From Dactylis glomerata (taxonomy: Eukaryota > Streptophyta > Magnoliopsida > Poales > Poaceae): a stretch of 64,000 nucleotides of DNA. A program made the translations under genes and the position numbers. The DNA lies in assembly GCA_007115705.1 (NCBI GenBank), contig QXEO01000411.1:558001-622000 (forward strand), in the 5' to 3' direction. The notes under the pieces were generated by a model. The model did no database searches, had not been told where the DNA came from, and saw nothing but the letters and a program-made list of their open reading frames with translations. This document shows positions 1 through 10,733 of this stretch, piece by piece (the stretch's first letter is position 1; the number at the start of each line of letters is the position of its first letter).

Positions 1-600
1 CCAGCCACGAGGAGCACCGCTGCCAGAGACCTCTTCCCGCGAGAAGCCAGGCGCCGGGTAGGGGAGATCCCACCGCCGCCGGCACCGCACGGGCTTTGCC
101 CGGCGGCGCTCGCCGGCGGCGGCGGGGGAGGAGGGGGAGGTGGAAGAACTAGGTGGCGGCGGCTAGGGTTCCGTCTCCGTCGCCCGCGCGGGGGGCGACG
201 CGAGACGGTGTGGAGTTCTACGCGCGTGACCTCGCCGTCGCTGCCCCCGTAGCAACCAAAAAACCCTAGCAGCTAGCAACTATAGGATAGGAGGAGAGGG
301 GACGAGGCGCGCGAACTCACCGGAGAGAAGTAGCGTCCGTCGCGGTTGGTGGTGTCGGTCGGCGACGTTCCCAAGTCGGTCCGTGTCGTTGCTTCGAGAC
401 AACGTCGTAGCCTTCGTCGCTCGCTTCCCCGAAGAAATGCGAGGTATCACGTGTGGCAATACCCCGCTGCCTAGGGTTTGGTGGGGGATTTCTTGGGATG
501 GGCCAGGAAACTCAAAATACCACAGAAATAAACAGGGGATTAGCGAGTGGGCTGAAAAATTCTTATCCCAACCGTCAAATTTTTGGTAAGTAAAGGAGAC
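1..600 (-). promoter_or_regulatory. Probable 5' leader of a gene off the left edge
   Basis: This is a GC-rich stretch with several AAACCCTA-type (telo-box) motifs, near 263, 162 (reverse) and 472 (reverse), which are common in leaders of plant housekeeping genes. On the minus strand a good splice donor (CCG then GTGAGT) lies at 321/320. That fits a non-coding first exon to its right and an intron running left. I find no convincing minus-strand start codon in the putative exon, so the coding part would lie beyond position 1. The short plus-strand ORF at 383-589 has no recognisable domain. The gene cannot be identified. Confidence 0.35.
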
Positions 601-983
601 CTTAGCCAGAGCTATCGAGGCTACGATTGAAGATAAGATAGCTTACAATTTAGAAGTATTCACGCCGGAAGAGCACCGTGTTCCGACGCTCCGCGTGGCC
701 TGGCCGCTATCACATGCATCACTGAAGCTAGGGCAGTAGGGCTCTTTATCACCGCCGACGAGTAGGTCCTGGGATATGCGCGGCTCAATGTATTCAATGA
801 AGTTTCGGCTTCCTTAATTTCCGTAGATGGCCAAATATACAGTATAAGATGAGTAGTTGGGGAGATAGGGTGCTGAATAGGAAACCACCGGCATTTATAT
901 GCATACATTTGCATTTATGCCAGATAAACGCCTTGAGCTATATAGCCAGCGTGATGTCTAGTATCGGCGAAACGTAAAATAAA
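601..983 (+). promoter_or_regulatory. Promoter region of the UDP-glycosyltransferase gene
   Basis: This is the upstream region of the glycosyltransferase. A TATA-like element (TTTATATG) lies at about 894-901, some 85 bases before the start codon, and a second one (CTATATAG) lies near 940. The first position fits a short untranslated leader. Nothing else recognisable was seen here. Confidence 0.4.
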
Positions 984-2450
984 ATGACCTCCACGAGCAG
1001 CAGCAAGAAACTGCGCCTCCTGCTCGTCCCCTTCTTCGCCACCAGCCACATCGGGCCCTTCACTGACCTCGCCGTCCGCCTCACTACGGCCAGCTCGGAT
1101 GCCGCCGTAGAGGCCACCGTCGCCGTCACGCCGGCCAACCTCCCGCTCCTCGAGTCGCTGCTCGAGGGGCATGGGGGTGCGGCTGCGCGTGTCAATGCGG
1201 CCACGTACCTGTTCCCCGCCGTGGACGGCCTCCCCGAGGGAATCGAGAACCTCGGCAAGGCGGCGCCGGGCGATGCGTGGCGCATCGATGCTGCCGCCAT
1301 TAGCGAGTCCATGATGCGCCCGGCGCAGGAGGCGCTCATCCGGGCGCAGTCGCCGGACGCGATCGTCACCGACGTACACTTCCTCTGGAACGCTGTCATA
1401 GCTAGCGAGCTCGGCGTGCCGTGCGTCCAGTTCACTGTTATCGGCGTTTTTCCGGCTATCGCCATGCGCCACCTCGCGTTCGCCGGCGACGCCGAGACGG
1501 GGGCGACGAGCGTCGTCGTCCCTGAGTTCCCGGCCCCTGATGTACAGATACCCAGGACCGAGCTGCCCGAATTCTTGAGGAGTCACCGGGTGGTCGAGCC
1601 CGTCGAGGACTCAAGGGACAAGAAACTCGTGGCGACGCAGGCCGATATGTTCGGCCTCGCCGCCAACACGTTTTCGGGCCTGGAGCACCCGTACTGCGAC
1701 ATGTACGTGGCCAAGGGCTACGCGAAGCGCGCCTACTTCCTAGGCCCGCTCTCGCTGCGACCATCGTCGGCGGGCGCGGATGACACCATTGCCGGCGACC
1801 CTTCACGGTGCATCGATTGGCTCGACTCGAAGCCAGAACGTTCCGTGGCGTACGTTTGCTTCGGCAGTTTAGCCCCTGTCTCAGATGCGCAGCTGCACGA
1901 GCTAGCTCTCGGGCTGGAGGCTTCCGGGAAGTCGTTCATGTGGGTGGTGAGGGTGGAGAACTGGAGTCCGCCGGAGGGGTGGGAGGAGCGCGTCGGGAGC
2001 AGAGGGAAGCTTGTTACTGCCTGGGCTCCGCAGACGGCCATTCTGGGGCACCCGGCCGTGGGGGCTTTCGTGACGCACTGCGGGTGGAACTCTGTCCTCG
2101 AGACCGTGGCGGCCGGCGTGCCGGTGCTCACATGGCCGATGGTGTTCGAGCAGTTCATCACCGAGAGGCTGCTCACGGAGGTGCTCCGGATCGGGGAGCG
2201 GCTGTGGCCTGACGGCGCCGGCGTGCGGAGCACAAGGTACCAAGAGCACGAGGTGATTCCTGCCGAGGCAGTGGCTCGGGCATTGACGGCATTCATGCAA
2301 CCTGGAGGACCAGGGGATACGGCGAGGAGCAGGGTGATTGCCCTCGCTGCGAAAGCTCACAAGGCCGTGGAGGAAGGAGGCTCCTCGCACAGCGATCTGC
2401 ATCGTCTACTCGATGATCTGATGGAAGCAAAATCAGGAGGAGGCCACTAG
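984..2450 (+). CDS. Family-1 UDP-glycosyltransferase (GT1, UGT)
   Basis: An intronless 488-aa protein that should transfer a sugar from UDP-sugar to a small hydrophobic acceptor (flavonoid, hormone, lignan or toxin) in the cytosol. The N-terminal half has the acceptor-side fold with the likely catalytic His22 (in ATSHIGP) and a candidate charge-relay Asp near residue 130 (VTDVHF). The C-terminal half holds the 44-residue plant PSPG donor-binding box at about 347-390. It starts WAPQ, contains HCGWNS, and ends with Gln, the residue usually linked to UDP-glucose preference. The length is normal for the family. Start choice: the first Met before the conserved LLLVPFF strand, behind a TATA box. 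The N-terminal motif recalls the monocot UGT73-like group, but the acceptor cannot be told from sequence. The gene converges on the PDCD2-like gene, with about 200 bases between the stop codons. Confidence 0.95.
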   Translation: MTSTSSSKKLRLLLVPFFATSHIGPFTDLAVRLTTASSDAAVEATVAVTPANLPLLESLLEGHGGAAARVNAATYLFPAVDGLPEGIENLGKAAPGDAWRIDAAAISESMMRPAQEALIRAQSPDAIVTDVHFLWNAVIASELGVPCVQFTVIGVFPAIAMRHLAFAGDAETGATSVVVPEFPAPDVQIPRTELPEFLRSHRVVEPVEDSRDKKLVATQADMFGLAANTFSGLEHPYCDMYVAKGYAKRAYFLGPLSLRPSSAGADDTIAGDPSRCIDWLDSKPERSVAYVCFGSLAPVSDAQLHELALGLEASGKSFMWVVRVENWSPPEGWEERVGSRGKLVTAWAPQTAILGHPAVGAFVTHCGWNSVLETVAAGVPVLTWPMVFEQFITERLLTEVLRIGERLWPDGAGVRSTRYQEHEVIPAEAVARALTAFMQPGGPGDTARSRVIALAAKAHKAVEEGGSSHSDLHRLLDDLMEAKSGGGH

Positions 2451-2477
2451 AGTTTATTATTTGTCCATGCACCCATG

Positions 2478-2483
2478 AATAAA
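2478..2483 (+). terminator. Candidate polyadenylation signal of the UGT gene
   Basis: An AATAAA hexamer lies 28 bases after the UGT stop codon. It is the only canonical signal before the convergent gene begins. The spacing is short but usual for plants. Confidence 0.4.
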
Positions 2484-2649
2484 ATGAAACTTTCAAGGCC
2501 GAAGTGTACTTCGGCCAGCTTCTACAAAATTGGCTTGTCACGTTGACGGAGTACAAGGACAGTAAAAACACATAAGATTGCAAAAACCTTAACAACATGA
2601 TAACAGGAAAACTATACTGAAGTATGGTCCAATTAATTCCTAACACACA

Positions 2650-5179
2650 TTACGCGTTACATGCTTCATCCTCCTGCATCATCGTCTCCTCCTCCACTGC
2701 CCCCCAGCAGCAATTGCCCGGTTTTCCACCACAAGACGAAGGACAACAATTCTGCGCGCATCAGATTATTGTTAAGTATATGGTATACTCCAAAATAATA
2801 CAATATGCCGGCTACAAACAAACAAATATAGCACGCATGTTTACGTTTCTCAGCCTTAAAAAAATAATAAATGGAAAAACACAACAAAAATAATAAATGC
2901 AGGCCACTAAGACGAAGGACAACAAAATTGGCTTGTCACGTTGACGGAGTACATATCTTGAGTTTCATGTGTCTCTTAATGATTATGGGGCAAATAAAAA
3001 ATTACTATCTATCAAATTTGTTAGTATTCGAACATTGAACAAACAGGACCACCCAGGCTCTAAATTTTAGAGTTAATTCTTTTCAGGAAGTCATGCTATC
3101 ATTTGTTCCCCTGTGCTCATTCTAGAAATGCAAAAGGAGTACCAATCAGGATATATGAATGTTTCACAGCAGAAATCTGAAATAATGAACTGATGGTACT
3201 CTGTATAATGTTTCAATGAAGTAATGTATTGATGGTATAATATTTTAACTTAATAAATGTTTCAAAGTTATTGTTCTCCAAAAGCAGATGTTCACTGTGC
3301 ATATTCATCAAGTTATGAAGCAATATGACTGGTTATGAGGTAGTATTACAGTAGTAACCTTGGCAGATCTTTAAACTTTATCATTAAATCAGAATTAAGA
3401 ATTTAAGACCATACCTTGGAGCAAGTGTAGACAACAATAGTCAGCCAACTCCAGGCATTAGGTGCACAATTTGAGGAAACATCACCAGCTTGGTTTAGAA
3501 AATATGACAACGGGGACATCAGTTGCAGTTCATATTGACGCGGTGAACCACAAAGTTTACATGTGCCAACACCTTGTGAGTTAGTTGCAGCTAACAGTGG
3601 CTTGCCAGCATAAGAATACCTACAGAGTATTGCACACAAAACTCAATTCAGGTTCTAACAGTAAAAAATGTGCACATTTAGACAGTAGCATGATTCAAAA
3701 TATAACTTTATAAAGGACACGATAAGTACCTAAAGCATTGTTGAGGATATGCATCCAACCGTTTCTTAAATTTTAAGAAAGTTCTGTCAGCACCAGGTGC
3801 GCTATCATACTCATACTTTTCTCCTTCCCATTTTTCTTCTTCATCATTTCCCATGTCCATGATCTCTTCTACCAACTTGGTTTCATTGCTACTTGAACAT
3901 ACATTGTTTTTGCCTCTCGATTGTTCCTTATCATAATAGATGTAGAAACAAGGAAGAACTGCAGAAAGAACATTTCATGAGACAAAAAACAGTCGGATTT
4001 TGCACTTAGAGAAATGGACTAGGGGGTTTTCAGAAATTTTCCTCACCTGGTATAGTCAGATCATTTACTTTCTCCTTCACTACAGCACATTTTGTAGGGG
4101 CATTATTAGCACGCTTTGATTTGTTTTTCTTCTTTGTGTTGGATGCCACGGTTGCAGCCTGCTCAAGTGCTAAAGCCAAGGCATCTAAATCTAAATCATC
4201 ATCTTTGGTATTAGGACTCTTGCTTTCTTCGTTATGTTTTTCAGCAGAGCTTGAAGGAGGAGGCTCATTTGAGCAAACATTATCTTTCCTTTGGACTAAT
4301 TCATCCACATTACCATTTGTTTGCATACCGCTATGGCACTTCTGAACTCTTATCACCTTCCAACTTTAAGAAACAACAAAGAAAAAAATCAAAAGTGAGA
4401 CAAACTAACCTCAAATCATACGAAACATCTGAACAGCCTGTAATCATACTGACGCCAAGAGACACATACTTGCCTTTGGGGGTTAGGGCTGCATTTTGGT
4501 GTTGGGCAAACAAGCACATACAGTGTCCTCTCCTCGATGTTGAACTTTGCCAGAGGAGCATAAACCTAAAATTGGTACTACACACATATAAGAAATATCT
4601 AGCAACACTAGTAGTTCTGAGATAGAGGTGTTGGTTACAATCAAGAAACAATCTATGTGCAGGTATATAGGGCACTGTAACCTAGGTCCAAAGATCATAT
4701 ATTCATTGAACCCAATTCCCTTATTTTTTTTAAACGGAACCCAATTCCCCTATATTTTTTTAACGGAACCCAATTCCACTACATAAATGCCTATGAAGAC
4801 ATGCAGCAGCTGTTAAAATTATTGCAAATAATAGAAAACTTGCCTGAGCAACAAGGCAGAGCCTGCTTCCACATAATCTGCATTGGAGCAACTCAGGTTC
4901 CATGCCCAAATCCTCGGTTGGCCAATCCTGCAGAAGATTCAGCAAATTACTCAACAAGGAGTATGACAAGATTATTTCCCACTTTCCAGAGAGCGTAGCT
5001 TCAACTCTGGGACAGTATCTCAAGCAAAAAAAAAAGAAATTAAGAGAGATACACAGGAAAGCAGTAAATTGGCAGTGGCATACGGGAGCTCCGCCGATCT
5101 TGCTGGTGTAGTGGTCGGCCTTCTCCCGGTAGTCGTCCGCCCACGGCCCCGGCAGGGCCAGATGCACCACGTCCCCCAT
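2650..5179 (-). CDS. PDCD2/TSR4-like protein (programmed cell death 2 family)
   Basis: A seven-exon gene, spliced by eye: 5084-5179, 4844-4927, 4474-4565, 4047-4363, 3730-3958, 3415-3619, 2650-2751 (transcribed right to left). The exons sum to 1,125 bases in one frame, giving 374 aa. The N-terminal domain shows IGGAPDWP followed by zinc-type cysteine pairs (C48/C51, C80/C85) around the YAPL and RTLYV strands. An acidic, low-complexity linker follows. The PDCD2_C domain starts at about 255 (ADRTFLKFKKRLDAYPQQCF) with a second cysteine pair (C293/C296) and WSWLTIVVYTCSK. Yeast Tsr4 and animal PDCD2/PDCD2L are dedicated chaperones of ribosomal protein uS5 (Rps2); that role here is inferred. Introns 2 and 3 appear to use GC donors (AG then GCAAGT). 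Intron 3 could instead use GTATGT with a shifted acceptor, giving a slightly different junction. No TATA box was seen. Confidence 0.9.
2902..2953. repeat. Patchwork of short copies of neighbouring sequence
   Basis: Lies inside the last intron of the PDCD2-like gene. Bases 2909-2925 repeat 17 bases of its last exon (2733-2749). They run directly into a 32-base copy (2922-2953) of the UGT 3' flank at 2524-2555. A 9-base match to the UGT stop region precedes them but may be chance. Confidence 0.7.
4708..4777. repeat. Tandem T-rich repeat in intron 2 of the PDCD2-like gene
   Basis: Three copies of GAACCCAATTCC are separated by two T-rich spacers that end in AACG. It looks like a short poly(A)-tailed insertion with its target duplication, followed by one tandem duplication. 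Confidence 0.6.
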
Positions 5180-6025
5180 CCCAGTCGCCCTGCTTGCCCC
5201 CTGCTATCCCTCGAAAGGTGCGAAGCTCTGCAAAACTAGCAGATGGCCGCGGGAGGCAAGGCAAGGACCGCGATACTCGCCGGCGGCCGGCGGCCGGCGG
5301 CTGGAAGAGAGGAGGGGCTAGGCTAGGCGGCTACGGCGTGTGGTTCTGCGAAACGTTCTGGATCGCTGCTGGCAGGAGGCGACCAAATGGGTCTTCTAAA
5401 AAAGCCCAATGGCCCATAAACAGGCTTGCTGCTGTTGGTGCGGCAAGCCCGTTGGCAAGAAGTAATAGCTGCAGCTCAGAATGCGGCCCGACGAAGCTCA
5501 TTTCTTTCTGCAGTCGATTTATTTTAACGCTCACCTTTTTTTTTGTCAACCAGTTGGAGAATCAAACCTTCTTCTGCGTAGTAAAATCATGGGATCTGAT
5601 AATGACACGAAGAACAGACGGCGGTGACCTGAACTGCTACGTGCCAGTTAACCCAAGATTCCACCATTGTGTTTGCCCGATGAACTGAACATCATGCTGA
5701 TACTTTGGCTGCATTGCGGCCCGAGGACATGACTGTCGTTATAGAATTAGGATCAATATATAACAACAACGAATGCTTCACACGCCAAGGCACTGCTGAC
5801 ACTAGGGAGCCTCCACGACATGAGCGCCATCCAGGCAAACATTTCGGTCGGGGTGTGGATCTGCCCGTCCATCAGCGAGCCTACCGACGTCGTCACTAAC
5901 GATGGGAACATATTGGTGCAGGCCTTCGCCACCATGCCTCTTACCGTCATCTGTCTTCAGCCTATTAAATCATTAGTTCCTAAGTCGTCACTCGGCCACC
6001 GACGCACACATAGGAGACGAAAGTG
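5180..6025. other. Intergenic; possible unassigned gene fragment
   Basis: 5180-5340 is the GC-rich upstream region of the PDCD2-like gene, with a GCCGGCGGCCGGCGG repeat near 5281. From about 5705 to 5960 the sequence has coding-like composition and is open on both strands (plus from 5820, minus 5753-5950, about 65 codons each). I recognise no domain in either reading. It may be a captured exon fragment or chance. Confidence 0.3.
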
Positions 6026-6033
6026 CTAAGATG

Positions 6034-6196
6034 CAGGGCGGAGCCAAAAAAAATTCTGGTGCTAGTACTAGCTTAGTGGTGCTAGTTACCTAAGTTTTTC
6101 AAATTTATAGTAGTGAAATTTAGCACATAAGGTTGAGGTACAGCTGCAGGGGCCGGTACTACAACACCGGTAGCACGAGGGCTAGCTCCGCCCCTG
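6034..6196. mobile_element. hAT-type MITE, 163 bp
   Basis: The element starts CAGGGCGGAGCC and ends GCTAGCTCCGCCCCTG, forming terminal inverted repeats with one indel. It is flanked by a perfect 8-bp target duplication CTAAGATG (6026-6033 and 6197-6204). The 8-bp duplication and the CA...TG ends are typical of hAT elements. It has no coding capacity. Confidence 0.9.
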
Positions 6197-6204
6197 CTAA
6201 GATG

Positions 6205-7500
6205 GGAATGCTTAGGACTACACCAGATGGAGAGAGAAACATAGACTATATTTTAGAAGAAATACAACCTTGAAGGTCTATTTGTAAATATATAGGGTGG
6301 CCAGTATGCTTCATGGGCCCCACTATCAACGTGGCACCAATCAACGCGGGTCAAAATAATTTAGGACCTCGCTTGAACTACTTAGAAAAGATTTAGAATC
6401 TAGATATGCATTTAAAAAAAACTAGGATCTAACTGAAGGTACAGTAAAAACAATTAAGACCTAGATTTTTGAAAGAATTATGACCTAGCTTAAGGTAGAG
6501 TAAAAAAATTAGTACCGCACGTATGGTTTACTCAAATTTTAATTACGGACGGCACCGCCGTGCACGTGCAGTGTGACGGACGGCCGGGAGGAGAATGGCA
6601 GGACGCGCGCCCGTGACCGTCCGACCGCGGCGACGTATGGCTGGCCTTGCCTCGTACTCGGACGCCCGCATGCGGGAATCACGGCTCACGGTCACGGGTC
6701 CTCGACGGCGAATCATGGTTAGCGTACGTCCATCGCGGCCATCACCAGGACAGCACTGTCCCGCTTGGCTTTGCTATGGTTGGTAGCCTGCCCTGAATCT
6801 GAAGTGAATGCCTGATCGACTGATCGTGCATGCGTAGCACCGCCGCCGCCGTGTAGCTAGCCTGAAGCCTGCTCTGCTTTTCTGCAGCGTTTTTTGGTGT
6901 TTCCTAGAAATGGCGGCGACAGGAATCGCGTGTTCTGGCCGTGTCCCGTCCGTTCGCCCGTCGATCATGTGCATCCGCCCATCCACGCATCGCTGCGCGC
7001 GCTTTGTCGCGGTGCATCCTTTTCTGAAAAAATTCAGCGTCGCCCATGCATGGCGCCACGATCGGATTCCGATCGTCGATCCTCCACGCCGGGCTCACGC
7101 TTCTTGGCCGCCAACTCGTCGACCAACCTCGCATGTTCACCACTGCATGCAGCATTGCCAACATACATTTTGGCATATTAATTTAGTGTGTTTGCTCCCG
7201 CACTTTTTCACGGCAAGGTGTACGATGTTTTCTTTCAAATAGATAATTAGCTTCGGCAAGGAGATTTAAATAAATTTTACATAACGTTGTTACTCTCCTG
7301 ACACGATGTTTCTTGTACCCTCACCGGCCGCCAATTTCCACAGTGCCATTTTTTAGACAACATGCCTCCCGTCGATTTCTATTAAAGAAACCGTAGAAAG
7401 TCTAAAGTAAAACTATAAAAAGAGGAAAATAACAAAAAAGGAAAAAAAATACAGGAATATCCTACGAGTTTCGAGGTAGCCACACAGGGAAAAATATTTT
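6205..7500. other. Intergenic, no gene recognised
   Basis: A/T-rich to about 6540, then a GC-rich stretch at 6550-7160 with short overlapping ORFs on both strands and no recognisable domain, then A-rich sequence towards the LINE remnant. No RNA gene or promoter could be supported. Confidence 0.4.
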
Positions 7501-8311
7501 AGAAACAAGATAAACTGTCATTATTACAAAGATTTTACCCCAACAAAAACATCCAGAATTTGCCAAGACAAAACGTCAGCAACAAAGTTTTCTTGCAACC
7601 ATCAGGTAGAAGTGATCTGGAGCACGCCAAGAGCCCACCCGTGCGATCTTGCATTCGCCTCACTAGTCACCATCTCCAGCTGCATCACTCCATCGCCAAT
7701 CTTTCCTCTTTCTTTGTATGTCTGCGAAACAACCCAACCAGTGAGCATATTGCAAATCCTGTAAATAACAGTCGAAGGATCATGTGGATAAATTTTGTTG
7801 AAATAGGCATCATTTCTCGTTTTTTAGAGTGTTCAGCACAGTGTTGTTGCCCCCACAAAGGACCAACTTCTTTTGGTTTTTTGGAGAAGGAATTTATCAA
7901 TCCTCCACATAAGACAACCACATTTTCAGGTGGTCTAACCAGATGGAAGGCACACAACACAACTTGTCAGACCAGTTTGGCCAGTTCATAACCAAAGAAC
8001 AAAAGATCTATGTTCTCATTTTGGCTACAGAAATGGCACTGCACATTTCCTGTCCATCCCATCTTCAGAAGATTATCCTTGATCAAGATGCTATTTTTAC
8101 GCATCTCCTAGTGGAAAATTCTCACTTTCATTGCTATTTTAACTTTACATAGAAATTTCCGAGGAAAGCTCCCTTCTGCTCTTAGTTGCAAGTACATGTG
8201 TCTTTCACCCTGATTTTCCCAGATGTGCCAATCTTCTAACTTTATCATTTTCTTCATCCGACTGAACTTCATCCACCATTTCTTTTAAACTAGTCCATTT
8301 CTACAAGGCTT
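7500..8311 (-). mobile_element. Degenerate LINE, zf-RVT (3') part, split by the Gypsy nest
   Basis: On the minus strand, about 8290-7550 reads as the C-terminal part of a plant LINE polyprotein. A KIxxxxRIFHW-like stretch is followed by KDNLLKMGW, then the zf-RVT motif CHFC with IDLLFF. It is interrupted by stops and frameshifts. The matching upstream part of a LINE of the same orientation lies at 24289-24660, on the other side of the inserted Gypsy element, so this is one LINE cut in two. The left (3') end is not sharply defined. Confidence 0.7.
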
Positions 8312-9957
8312 TGATACGTCTCAAACGTATCTATAATTTTTGATGCTCCATGCTTGTTTTCACACCATTTGCTTAGTGTTTCGTTACACTTCGTGGCACT
8401 TTTATGCATTTTCCGGAAATAACCTATTAACAAGTCGCCACAGTGCCAGTTTCCTGTTTTCTGCTGTTTTTGTGTTTCAGAAAATCTACACAGGAAATAT
8501 TCTCGGAATTGGACGAAATAAAAGCCGAACATCCAGAAATTCACCGAAGCTTCCAGAGAACCAAAGAGGAGACGGAGTGGGGCAACGAGGGCCCCACACA
8601 ACAGGGCGGCGCGGCCTGGCCCCTGGTCGCGCCCCCTATGTGTGAGGGCTCCTCGGCCACTCCTGAACGTTGCCCCTTCGCCTATAAAGACCCCCCGATG
8701 GAAAAAACCTAAGTACCCGATCACTTTTCCAGAATACATCACGATCCGCCGCCGCCGTCGACCCGAAGATCGGGAGGGTCTAGAAGCTCTTCCCGGCACC
8801 CTGCCGGAGAGGGGAATCGCCATCGGAGGTCTTCTCCATCGTCATGCTTGCCTCCGGCGCGATGAGTGAGTAGTCTACCTTGGACTATGGGCCCATAGTA
8901 GTAGCTAGATGGTTGTCTTCTCCACCATGTGCTTCATGTTTAGATCTCATGAGCTGCCTTACATGATTGAGATCACCGTTATGTAATTCTACATGTTGTG
9001 TTTGTTGGGATCCGATGAATATTGATGTTATGATTGAGTTGAAGTACTGAATATTATCTTATGTTATCTCTATGTTGTTTATGATCTTGCATGCTCTCCG
9101 TTGTTAGTAGCTATCTTGGCCGAGTAGTTGCTAGTGACTCCAAGAGGGGTATTTATGCTTGATAGTGGGTTCATGCCTCTATTTAATCTGGGGGAGTGAC
9201 AGAAACCTCTAAGGTTATAGATGTGCTGTTGCTACTAGGGGAAAACAATATTCATATGCTCAAGGACATATGTTTTGTTTACACTACACACTTTGCTTAA
9301 TGCAATTATCTATTGTTCGCAACTTAATACTTGTGGAGTTCTCGGATTGATTCGCCACAAGTGGATTATTAGTCATAGATGCAGTTGGATGGCGGTCTAT
9401 GTATCTTGTTGTAATGCCCAGAGTAAATATCATAGTGATCCTCTCGACATATGCACGTTGTCTTTATTTTATCAATTACCCAATTGTAATTTGTTTACCC
9501 AGCATGTATTATTTTATCGTATAGAGAGACACCACTAGTGAACTGTGGACCCCGGTCCTATTTCCTTTATATTCCTATCACCTGTTTACTTTACTAGCAC
9601 TGTTTACTTTACTCGCATACTATTACTATTTTTCACTCGATATGCTCATTCCTTTATTTACAACAAACCGGTGAGATTGACAACCTCATCGTAAGTTGGG
9701 AACAAAGTATTTGGTTGTGTTGTGTGCAGGTTTTACGTTGCCGCTCGCAAAGCAAAGCTCGGACGAGGCGCCCTATAAATTGTCCGGAGCTGTCGCAAGC
9801 TAGCGGGCATCACCTTCAGTCGTATTGGCTCCTTCCTCTCCGGATCGACAAACCTTGGTTTCTTAACTGAGGAAAAACCTTGCTGCTATATTCATCATAC
9901 CTTCCTCTTGGGGTTCCCAACTGAACGGTGAAATGCTATCAACACCGTACCGCATCA
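8312..9957 (+). repeat. 5' LTR of the Gypsy-like element
   Basis: Begins TGATACG and ends CCGCATCA. A TATA-like CCTATAAAGACC near 8680 would serve as the LTR promoter. It aligns with 13998-15578. Confidence 0.88.
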
Positions 9958-10139
9958 AGCTCTTTTCTGACGCTGTTGCCGGGGAGGAAGAAGAAGACTT
10001 CTGCGAGGGGAGTTTTTGCACGCACATCCTTTACTTTGTTTTAAATTTTGCTTTACTTTATTTTTACTTACATCGTTTTATCAAAAACCCAAAAAAATTA
10101 GAATCCTTTATAGTTGTTAATTTTTAGTTTTAGTTCATT

Positions 10140-10733
10140 ATGTTGTTCCCTAAGTATGTTTTGGAGGACCTCTCAGTAGGTAGTGGTTCAATTATTAGAA
10201 AAAGTAACATCGAGGAGTTCTTTAATCATATTATTATGCATAAAGAAGTTGAGAAAAAGTCTTTGGCTGAGCTTGCTCCTAGTTATGAAGTTGCTTCTGC
10301 TTATTTGATTCACATGTTAGAAGCTAGGTTTGCTAGCCTTAATCCTTTTATGCAATACATGTTTTTTAAGCTTCATGAAATTGAGGATCCTAAAAAGAAA
10401 GCTTTTATCTTGGAAACTTTGCGCATAGAATTTAGAGATGTTGCTATTGAGGCTAGGGAAGTTTTTAAGAAATTTAATAAGCTTGGCTCGCCTGTTGAAG
10501 TTGTTGGTACACCCAATGAAGATTCTAGAATACCAATACCTTGTAAACTTGTAGGAATTCATGATGCCTTGGAAAATAATTTTAGTTGGATTTGTCCTAA
10601 AAATCTTTTTGATGAAAATAGTGTACCAAGGCGTGACTACAAGGGGTACTCAAAACCTTATTTGGACACAATTCAATTTATTATTGAAAAGACTCCTATA
10701 GTGGATCATAATGCTTCTTTCATAATTACTTGA
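10140..10733 (+). CDS. 197-aa ORF of the non-autonomous Gypsy-like element
   Basis: The only sizeable ORF in the element interior, starting about 180 bases after the 5' LTR. It is a mostly soluble, charged protein with no zinc knuckle, no protease DTG motif and no polymerase motif. Near its end it has KGYSKPYLDTIQFII. I cannot assign a function. Its position suggests a gag-like or family-specific protein. An intact ORF in an element whose LTRs have diverged suggests either recent decay elsewhere or past selection on this ORF. Confidence 0.5.
   Translation: MLFPKYVLEDLSVGSGSIIRKSNIEEFFNHIIMHKEVEKKSLAELAPSYEVASAYLIHMLEARFASLNPFMQYMFFKLHEIEDPKKKAFILETLRIEFRDVAIEAREVFKKFNKLGSPVEVVGTPNEDSRIPIPCKLVGIHDALENNFSWICPKNLFDENSVPRRDYKGYSKPYLDTIQFIIEKTPIVDHNASFIIT

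Noticed and set aside
915..2402. Long minus-strand ORFs opposite the UDP-glycosyltransferase
   Set aside because: They mirror the GC-rich codon pattern of the UGT gene and contain no domain.
2666..2887. A small membrane-protein ORF on the minus strand
   Set aside because: It overlaps the last exon of the PDCD2-like gene in another frame and reads into its intron. The spliced frame gives the expected family C-terminus.
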